The notes under the pieces were generated by a model. It ran no database searches and was not told the DNA's origin. It saw only the letters and a list, made by a program, of their open reading frames with translations. From contig NC_030677.2 of NCBI RefSeq assembly GCF_000004195.4, positions 64,938,222 to 65,002,221 of the forward strand: a stretch of DNA of 64,000 bases, given 5' to 3'. This stretch comes from Xenopus tropicalis (Eukaryota > Chordata > Amphibia > Anura > Pipidae). The position numbers and the translations under genes are program-made. Positions 57,000 to 64,000 of this stretch are shown in pieces. The stretch's first letter is position 1; each line of letters starts with the position of its first letter.

Positions 57000-57391
57000 T
57001 TGCTTACATTTTTATTGTTTGTAATTTTTTACTTATTTCAGTTTTTGTTTAGCAGCATTCCAGTTTGGAGCTTCAAGAGCTATCTGGTTGCTGGGGTCCA
57101 AATTACCTTAGCAACCAGGGGGTGGTTTGAATGAGAGACTGGGATATGAATAGTGGAGGACCTAAAAAATAAGTTATAAAAGTAACAATAACAATAAAAC
57201 TTTAGCGTAACAGAGCAGTAGTTTTCTGGCTGCTGGGGTCAGTCACCCCCATTTGACAGCTGAGTCAGACGAAAATGGCATATAATTCAAAACTATAAAA
57301 AATAAATAATGAAGACCAATTGAAAAGTTGCTTAGAATTGGCCATTCTATAACATACTAAAAGTTAACTTAAAGGTGAACCGCCCCTTTAA
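57000..57391 (-). mobile_element. T2-type MITE
   Basis: Reverse orientation relative to 27716-28161: GGTTGCTGGGGTCC, CCTTAGCAACC, TGAAGACCAATTGAAAAG, TAAAAGTTAACTTAAAGG and the end GGTGAACCGCCCCTTTAA. The left tip is missing, at the junction with the preceding MITE. Confidence 0.75.
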
Positions 57392-57418
57392 GAAAAGTAA
57401 CTAAAATAACAGTAGACA
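57392..57418. other. Short spacer
   Basis: No feature seen between two MITEs. Confidence 0.5.
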
Positions 57419-57420
57419 TA

Positions 57421-57677
57421 GGGGCGTATTTATTATGCTGTGTAAAACTAATTTGCCGAAAAAACGGAGTAAAAAGCTGTGTAAAATAAATGAAAAAGAT
57501 CGCCGTCTGAACACCGGATATTACACCGTTATTTTCCATAAGTTCCGGTGGAAGAAAAAACGCGTAAAAAAATTACACCAATTTTACGCCAGTTTTACGC
57601 CGTTTTTACACGGCGAAGCCTGGCGATGTGTGACGAATTTTCTCGCCGTTTTTTACACAGCATAATAAATATGCCCC
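57421..57677. mobile_element. MITE with GGGGCGTATTTATTATGC ends
   Basis: 257 bp. The ends GGGGCGTATTTATTATGCTG and CAGCATAATAAATATGCCCC are near-perfect inverted repeats of about 27 bp, flanked by TA (57419-57420, 57678-57679). The interior is rich in TTTTACGCC, GGCGTAAA-like and ACACCGG motifs. Confidence 0.85.
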
Positions 57678-57679
57678 TA

Positions 57680-58168
57680 AATCTGCAGTGTAAGATTAAT
57701 AAATCACACTTCTAGAGAAAACAGCTAGCAGGCCAGTGTACTGACAGTATTTCACTTAAATGTAATAACTTTGCAATCTGTGCAACCCAACTATGTGCAT
57801 TTCTTAGAAGTGTCCTTGAAGGCTCAGTTGAATATTGATGGTGGGGTTTGCTTCCATTCAGCCCCAAGGACAATAGTACAGTTGGGTGCTGATGTTGGGG
57901 ATCAGGCCTGGTTCACAGTCAACATTCCTGTTCATCCCACTGGTGTTCAGATGGGCTGAGGTCCAGACTCTGTGAAGGTCACTGAACCTATGCAAAGGGA
58001 GAAAAAGAATGTTTACTGGGCCTTAATCTGCCGGTGAAATAGTGAACTAGACAAAGTTGTCATTCGTGAGTTGTGTCATGTTTGTTTCTGGCCTGTAGCA
58101 CCTAACAGTAAACCCACCTTGGTTTTGACATATGTAATATATACCGTACGATTCTTTCTCATCCAGTA
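57680..58168. other. No gene recognised
   Basis: 57771-57959 is an open frame without recognisable domains. Confidence 0.45.
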
Positions 58169-58468
58169 CAGGTATTGGACCCCTTATTCGGAAACCCATT
58201 ATCCAGAATGTTCTGAATTACTGAAAGGCCATCTCCCATATAATTCACATTTTTAAAAGTAGTTTCCTTTTTCTCTGTAATAATTAAACAGTACCTTGTA
58301 CTTGATCCCAACAAATCCTTATTGGAGCCAAAACAATGCTTTTGGGTTTAATTACTGTTTAAATAACTTTTTTAATAGACTTAAGGTAGGAGATCCATAT
58401 TTACGGAAAGACCCCTTATATAGAAAACCCCAGGTCCCGAGCATTCTGGATAATGGGTCCCATACCTG
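58169..58468 (+). mobile_element. CAGGTAT-family MITE, complete
   Basis: 300 bp from CAGGTATTGGACCCCTTATT to GATAATGGGTCCCATACCTG, flanked by TA. The interior CCCATTATCCAGAATG has its inverse CATTCTGGATAATGGG near the far end. It is the best reference copy for the family in this window. Confidence 0.85.
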
Positions 58469-59645
58469 TACTGCATTATTTTAATGTGAATATTTACCGT
58501 TTTTTTTCTCTGTTTTTGTTCTTTGTTAAGGGTCCGAGTAAATTCATTTACATGGGAATTGCAAAACAAAGTAAGAAGGTGTACATAATGGTTAACAAAA
58601 ACAAATATTTAAAAATAGATAAATGTGGCTTTAGGTTAAATAGTTTAAGTCAAAGTTTATAAAACTGCAGCATAAATAACAAATCAGATGTGTATATTTT
58701 TAGGTTTTGTTTATGAGTACTAATAGTTCATGTCAAGTTCATGATGTAAGCCTACATCTTAATTAGCTATAAGATAAACACATATGCCGTTCCTCCCTTC
58801 TTTAATCTCGTATCTTTCCAGTAAAATGAACTTTAGCTACTGGGCTAAATACTGGAAAGCAGCAGCTGTATATGCTGTACCTGAAAATAAAGATAGAAAT
58901 CTATGAACAGTGTAGTAATAACTGATATGCACTTGTGATCATAATAAATACCATAAATTAAATACTCTAAGGCTTAGAGGCACTCTGATGACAGATAATA
59001 ATCAATGTAAAATGTTTTCTTTTAGTTACTGGTAAAGTCAGCATTTCAACAAGCTGCCTAAGTGAACTGAACTTCATGATCATCAGTGATCTAGGGATTA
59101 AGATCTCTTACTGGATCAACACAAAGGGCCATTAATTTGGTAGTATTCTTATGAGTTTGGAACCTGACAAAATGCCAACCCCTGGTGATATAGGTTTGAT
59201 ATAAAGGTCTATGGTGCAAATAGTTTTTCTCTAATGGCTGAATTAGGCAGTAAGAGAAATATTACTTGTTCTATGGGCCTAAGCTCTCTAAGGAGAGAAG
59301 CACTTTGATTTTGGACACGTTAAATGCATCAGATGAGAAGATGAATTTAGAAAACAGCGATTTTTTCAGTTTGTCTGTAGTCATAACATTTAATATCTGT
59401 ATATATACTTAAGGCAGCTTAATCCAAAACAGCAGCAGCAGAGTAGGAGTGGGGCTTATTTACTACACATAAGAACCATGTTGGCATTATTCACCACATT
59501 TATGATGACCAGAACTCAACTTGTTTAGACTACATAGTTGCATCATTGCCTCAAACAGAGTTCCTTAATAGGAATGGGAACAAAATAGCTTCTAATCTAC
59601 TTAGAAGCTATGGGAACAGGCATAGTTTCAGCCAATGCATATACC
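58469..59645. other. No gene recognised (1.2 kb)
   Basis: AT-rich with no recognised repeat, RNA or domain. Confidence 0.5.
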
Positions 59646-59647
59646 TA

Positions 59648-60410
59648 GGGGCACATTGATTAAAGTACAAATCCGAATCATGAAATCCGATAATTTCTGA
59701 TGATTGCAAAAGTCACGAAAATTCAGTTCGTTGGAATGCGAAGATTTCGTACTTACGATCTGAAAGTTACGAAATTTTCATATTGAAACAATCATTTGCA
59801 AATGGTGATCCGATAGTCACGAAATTTTCGTATTCCACAGGAAAACCTTTCTGACTTTGACACATCAATGCATGATTTTGGAAGCCTCCCATAGGGCTCA
59901 ATGGCACTCTGCAGCTCCAACCTGGCCCAAGGAAAGTCTCCCATAGGGCTCAATGGCACTCTGCAGCTCCAACCTGGCCCAAGGAAAGTCTCCCATAGGG
60001 CTCAATGGCACTCTGCAGCTCCAACCCGGCCCAAGGAAAGTTTCCCATAGGGCTCAATGGCACTCTGCAGCTCCAACCTGGCCCAAGGAAAGTCTCCCAT
60101 AGGGCTCAATGGCACTCTGCAGCTCCAACCTGGCCCAAGGAAAGTCTCCCATAGGGCTCAATGGCACTCTGCAGCTCCAACCTGACCCAAGGAAAGTCAT
60201 AATACCGAAGCTTGAATGAATCCGAAACTTTCGTACTCGTTGCGACAAATGCAATTTTGTATCACAAATTGTTGCGCAAAGTGTCACAAAGTATGAAAAA
60301 GTCTTGCAATTTAATGAAAATATTGTAAAAAATAAGCAAAAGTTGTTAACTTAAGAAAAAATAAAAAAAAATTTAAATCGGACCTGTCGTACTTTAATGA
60401 ATGTGCCTCC
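59648..60410. mobile_element. MITE carrying the 52-bp array
   Basis: It starts GGGGCACATTGATTAAAGTA and ends TACTTTAATGAATGTGCCTC, flanked by TA. The arms are rich in TTACGAAATTTTC and CGAATC motifs. The 52-bp array at 59886-60198 occupies the centre. It is the same family as the array-bearing element ending at 12929. Confidence 0.88.
59886..60198 (-). repeat. 52-bp tandem array, six units, inverse of 11989-12790
   Basis: ATGGCAC starts at 59901, 59953, 60005, 60057, 60109 and 60161, exactly 52 apart each time. The unit is the reverse complement of the array at 12 kb, with only a few substitutions. Confidence 0.95.
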
Positions 60411-60412
60411 TA

Positions 60413-61360
60413 GTCTATTAAAGGTCTTGTTCTCTCTTTCCAGAGTTCTAGCACACTTTAATTTCACTCATGCTACAATGTGAACATACAATAAACTTTG
60501 TTTAGTCCATCTGCTATTTGTACATTTGCCTTGAAACTGGAAAAATCTAATTTCGTCACCCATTTTAGAATAAAAGAATCTCTGTGTTTTCAATGGATGT
60601 TTTAGGCATTCTTAGCTTTATTGTTTCATATGTATGCATGTATCTATCCAGGACCCAATAGATCAAATAAGCATGAATGGTATAGATGTGTTTTAGAACA
60701 GGGAGCTTTGAAATTATTTCAAGCACAAAAACATAAGGGAAAGCAATTTTGAAATTGACCTATTCTGCATGTAAAGGAAACACTGGGGTTTTTTTTTTAC
60801 ATCTGCTAATATGCTAAGCCCTGAAATATGTGGGTCACTGTTCTAAGAAGAGTATGATTGGTTCTGAGAATCTTCTAATGTAAAATATTAGGTTTCCATA
60901 TTAGCTTGCTGACATCTTGGTCCTTCTGGTCCTAATCATGGTAATTATAAGCATAAAATTGTTACTTGCTGAAGGAGGGACATTTGACATGAATTTTTTT
61001 TTACTAATGATTACTATTAATTGAAATTTTTAGAAAAAATATTGGTTGACAATTTAAAATACTTAATACTTATATACATACAAACCATATATGCTTTGAC
61101 TTTGTAGTTTAGAATTAATGTATATTGCTTTCACCCAAATGAAAATCAAATGCTGCATTTTTAAGGTGGTTGCACACAGGCCAATAGTAGCTGCCATCTC
61201 AGCCTCTCCAGACTTCTTCTATCAACTGCTTACTGGTCCATTTATGGGGATAGAAAAGCAGTCTTTCTGACCAATATCAGTCTGGGAATCTCAGAGGTTC
61301 AGGTTCACAGCTCTGAGCCTTTAGCTACTGTGTAAGAGCAGGCACTCAGTGAGAAATCCT
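60413..61360. other. No gene recognised
   Basis: About 950 bp of AT-rich sequence with no recognised feature. Confidence 0.5.
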
Positions 61361-61872
61361 TTAAAGGAAAACTATACCCCCAGAATGAATACTTAACCAA
61401 CAGATAGTTTATATTATGTAAAGTGACCTATTAAAAAATCTCTCCTAGCTGGAATATATATATATATCAGTAAATATTGCCCTTTTACATCCTTTCCCTT
61501 GAGCCACCATTTGGTGATGGGCTGTATACTTCCTCAGAGATCACCTGACAGGAAATAACACAGCTGTAACAGGAAGTAGTGTGGAAGTTAAAGACATAGC
61601 TCTGTCCATTCACTGGCTGATGGGGCCTAGCATGTATGTGTGCCTTGGCTTGTTTGTGTGCACTGTGAATCCTATGATCCCAGGAGGCGGGCCTTAATTC
61701 TTAAAATGGCAAATTTTCTATTTAGGATTACCCAATAGCACATACTACTAAAATAGTATATTTTTATGAAAATTGTTCATTTAGATGAAGCAGGGTTTAA
61801 CATGTGAACTGGTTTATGCAATATATTTTTATAGAGAGACCTACATTGTTTGGGGGTATAGTTTTCCTTTGA
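61361..61872. mobile_element. T2-type MITE
   Basis: TTAAAGGAAAACTATACCCC at left faces GGGGGTATAGTTTTCCTTTG at right, an 18-bp inverted repeat with T2-type ends (the last TTAA is mutated to TTGA). The interior has a TA run near 61457 and GGGCCTAGCATG- and AGGAGGCGGGCC-type blocks. Confidence 0.8.
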
Positions 61873-62108
61873 GAGTAGGATTGTAATGTAATGTAAAAGG
61901 AAATGCCTAAGGCAAAAAAATAAACTTCTACTTTAGCATTTTATATGCCTGTTTGGAGGATTGCTCATTAATTGCTCATTGAGTGCCTGCTCAGTCAAAT
62001 CAGATATTTTTAGAGTTGGTTTAAAAATCACATAGGACTGCATAGGCCCCTTTGATGTTTTGATAATTGGCTCAGGGGCCAGGTGATCAATCAGCCCAGT
62101 GCATGGCT
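61873..62108. other. No gene recognised
   Basis: It contains a direct repeat, TAATTGCTCATTGAGTGCCT with an adjacent ATTGCTCATT. Nothing else. Confidence 0.45.
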
Positions 62109-62116
62109 GGCCAAAT

Positions 62117-62324
62117 CACTGGCATAACTATAGAGGAAGCTGACACCATGGTCGCAGTGGGCCCAGGGGACATGGGGGACTGTTTGGTCTATAACTGTGT
62201 AAGACAAATCCCCCCCCCAGCAGCGGGAAAAGCAGGCGGGCAATGCTGCCAGGGGTTGGGGAGTTTTGGGTAGGAATAGCTGTGTGCCGGTCCCATAGTT
62301 ATTTTTTTGGGGGGGGGGGCACTG
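62117..62324. mobile_element. hAT-type MITE (CACTGGCATAACTATAG family)
   Basis: 208 bp from CACTGGCATAACTATAGAGG to CATAGTTATTTTTTTG, closing GGGCACTG. It is flanked by a perfect 8-bp duplication GGCCAAAT at 62109-62116 and 62325-62332. The right arm contains a G-run. No coding capacity. Confidence 0.88.
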
Positions 62325-62332
62325 GGCCAAAT

Positions 62333-63290
62333 AATGCAAAGATCACTGCAAAACATAAGGTGTTTGGTTCCATCACATTGTCTGAACTAGACTTGTCTCA
62401 TGTTCAGAAGTTAACCGCTGATGGACATGAGATGACATAAAATGCAACATTTTTATGCACAGTTATGCCTTTTTCTAAGGACAAAATTACGTTTGTGATT
62501 TGCAGTAATACAAACTTCCATTTCTAGTCATTCTAATTGATGCCAAAGCTTAATGAAATATGTTTCTTCAAGTTTAATATCCTGGCTTTCAGCTTTGGAA
62601 ACATCAGCTGTATTTTATTTACTGCATGTACATGAGGGCTCATCATGTGCTTCTTGTTGTATCCTGGGCTATAACTTTAATTATGTTCATTACTTTTGGG
62701 GTCATCTCACCCCAAAGATGTGGTGCGTATGCTTAGAGCCTTCAGCTCTACATATGTGTCTTGTGCAACCAGTTAAGTTGAGACACGTATGGAGTACGTG
62801 ACTTGTGCTCTTTCACAACAGCTGCATTTTTACATAAATACTGGATGGTGAATGAAATGTGCAAACAAATGCCTTTTTTTAGTTTCACATTTGCAAAAAA
62901 TAGATCACTGATGTAAAGCTATTCCTATTTCTGAACTATTCTCATTATAAAGCTGTCATATCATTTAGAAGAAGAAATAACAAGTAACCAAATTGCACAG
63001 CAAAATCAAGGAGATCAGGAAGTAGCCCTCCAGGAGATTTTATATCATTCAGAACCTACCCCAGAGCTTCCAAGACTTATTTATGTCACATTATAGATGT
63101 AATTTAATCCATTTTGCAAACATGTTACATCAGATGAAAGCAATACAACAGTTCATGGAAAAAGATGGACAGTAGTACTCTGGAGAATTCTATATACTGT
63201 AGAAATATAAGAAAACCTTACTAGATACCTGGCATTTAAAATGTAATGTTTAAGGTAAATTAAAAGGGCTTGCATAAATAATTCGTACAC
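62333..63290. other. No gene recognised
   Basis: About 950 bp. The frame 62553-62801 has no domain signal. No recognised repeat. Confidence 0.45.
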
Positions 63291-63293
63291 CAT

Positions 63294-63567
63294 GGGGCAC
63301 ATTTTTTGCGATTTTTTCGTCGCCGTCACGACTTTTTCGTAACCGTTACGACTTCGTATTGAGTGCTAGTAAACGGCGGGCAAACCTTTCCAATTTTTTC
63401 ACGACAGCTACGAAAAAGTCATGACAATTTGCGCAAGTCGTAACGGCTACGAAAAAGTCGCGACGGTTTACGAAAAATTTGCAACGGCGACGAAAAAATC
63501 GCAAAATACCGATCATTACGAAAAAAAAGTATTCGGACGCTTTCGATCCGTTCGTGGATTCGGCCCC
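63294..63567. mobile_element. Palindromic MITE, shorter relative of 31602-32124
   Basis: It starts GGGGCACATTTTTTGCG and ends TTCGTGGATTCGGCCCC, flanked by CAT (63291-63293, 63568-63570). The right arm's TACCGATCATTACGAAAAA matches the 31.6-kb element exactly. CGACGAAAAAATCGC and its inverse make up the arms. The minus-strand 146-codon frame runs across this and the next element and is not a gene. Confidence 0.8.
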
Positions 63568-63583
63568 CATGAGTAGCGAATAG

Positions 63584-63853
63584 TAGTGATGGGCAAATCT
63601 GTCCCGTTTTTCTATGCAAATAACATTGAAGCCTATGGGCATGTTCTGGTGGTGACTTCTTTTGCTACCACTTTTTTTTTTGTGGAAACACAGTGACCAT
63701 TTCTTTACAGAATACATTGGGGGTCTATGGGCGTTTTCTTTGCAACAACTTTTTTCACAGTGAAAATGTTTGCAACAGTTTAGCAAAAATATTCTGCAAA
63801 ATACGGAATTTCACCGCAAATCCATACTTGGTGGAAAAAGTCACTCATCACTG
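63584..63853. mobile_element. hAT-type MITE, TAGTGATG family
   Basis: 270 bp from TAGTGATGGGCAAATCTGTC to CACTCATCACTG, flanked by GCGAATAG and GTCAATAG (6 of 8 bases equal). It contains ACATTGAAGCCTATGGGC and a second GGGGGTCTATGGGCG block, which recall part of the 52-bp array unit. Confidence 0.75.
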
Positions 63854-63859
63854 GTCAAT

Positions 63860-64000
63860 AGGCATAGTTCCACTTGGGCTCATTAATAAACACTAGGGAA
63901 ATTTGCACCTGGGCAGTAAATCATAGCAACCAATGAGTGATTAGATTGTTACAGCCAGCTGCTGGTAGAACAGTGAAAGCAAACATCTAATTGGTTACTA
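63860..64000 (+). mobile_element. MITE fragment cut by the window edge
   Basis: AAATTTGCACCTGGGCAGTA, ATCATAGCAACCAATGAG and GCAAACATCTAATTGG make a motif order I associate with a common amphibian MITE. Only one part is inside the window. Confidence 0.4.

Noticed and set aside
63346..63786. 146-codon frame on the minus strand
   Set aside because: It crosses the border between a palindromic MITE and a hAT MITE and has no domain.

Overview
This is a vertebrate, almost certainly amphibian, non-coding window of AT-rich DNA. I found no host gene: no open frame has gene-like length or domain content apart from transposon proteins, and I see no tRNA, rRNA or snRNA. The repeat families point to Xenopus or a close relative. 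They include T2-type MITEs with TTAAAGG ends, a piggyBac-like end close to the TTAACCYTTTKMCTGCCA type, hAT MITEs ending TAGTGATG/CATCACTA, CR1 and L2 LINE tails and a Penelope-like element. The species is inferred from family content, not from a search.

Layout. 1-3 kb: plain AT-rich DNA with two MITEs. 3.1-6.8 kb: a piggyBac-like non-autonomous element carrying about seven tandem units of 350-396 bp, directly followed by a palindromic MITE. 7.1-9.7 kb: nothing recognised. 9.8-13.6 kb: a MITE cluster with a 15-unit, exactly 52-bp tandem array. 14.4-17.6 kb: a truncated L2 LINE inserted in a MITE, then a truncated CR1 LINE. 19-24 kb: a hammerhead-like hairpin, a MITE and a reverse-strand L2. 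26-28.3 kb: hAT MITEs and a T2-MITE nested inside another MITE. 29.2-30.8 kb: a nearly complete Tc1 transposon whose transposase has lost the first catalytic Asp region. 31.3-32.3 kb: a 523-bp palindrome inserted in an L2-like relic. 33.6-33.9 kb: a snap-back insertion with a 15-bp target-site duplication. 36.7-37.5 kb: a Penelope-like GIY-YIG relic. 38-49 kb: T2-MITEs (one nested) and hAT MITEs. 50.5-51.3 kb: three hairpin elements end to end. 52.5-64 kb: further hAT, T2, palindromic and 52-bp-array MITEs.

The elements do not form a pathway. They record successive insertions, and the nesting gives relative ages. The items most worth following are the hammerhead-like RNA remnants (best at 19.03 kb), the indel-free 52-bp array shared by two MITEs of one family, the three abutting hairpins at 50.5 kb and the snap-back element at 33.64 kb. 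I did not find a convincing new functional system. Single-copy stretches that could hold conserved enhancers cannot be judged without alignment.
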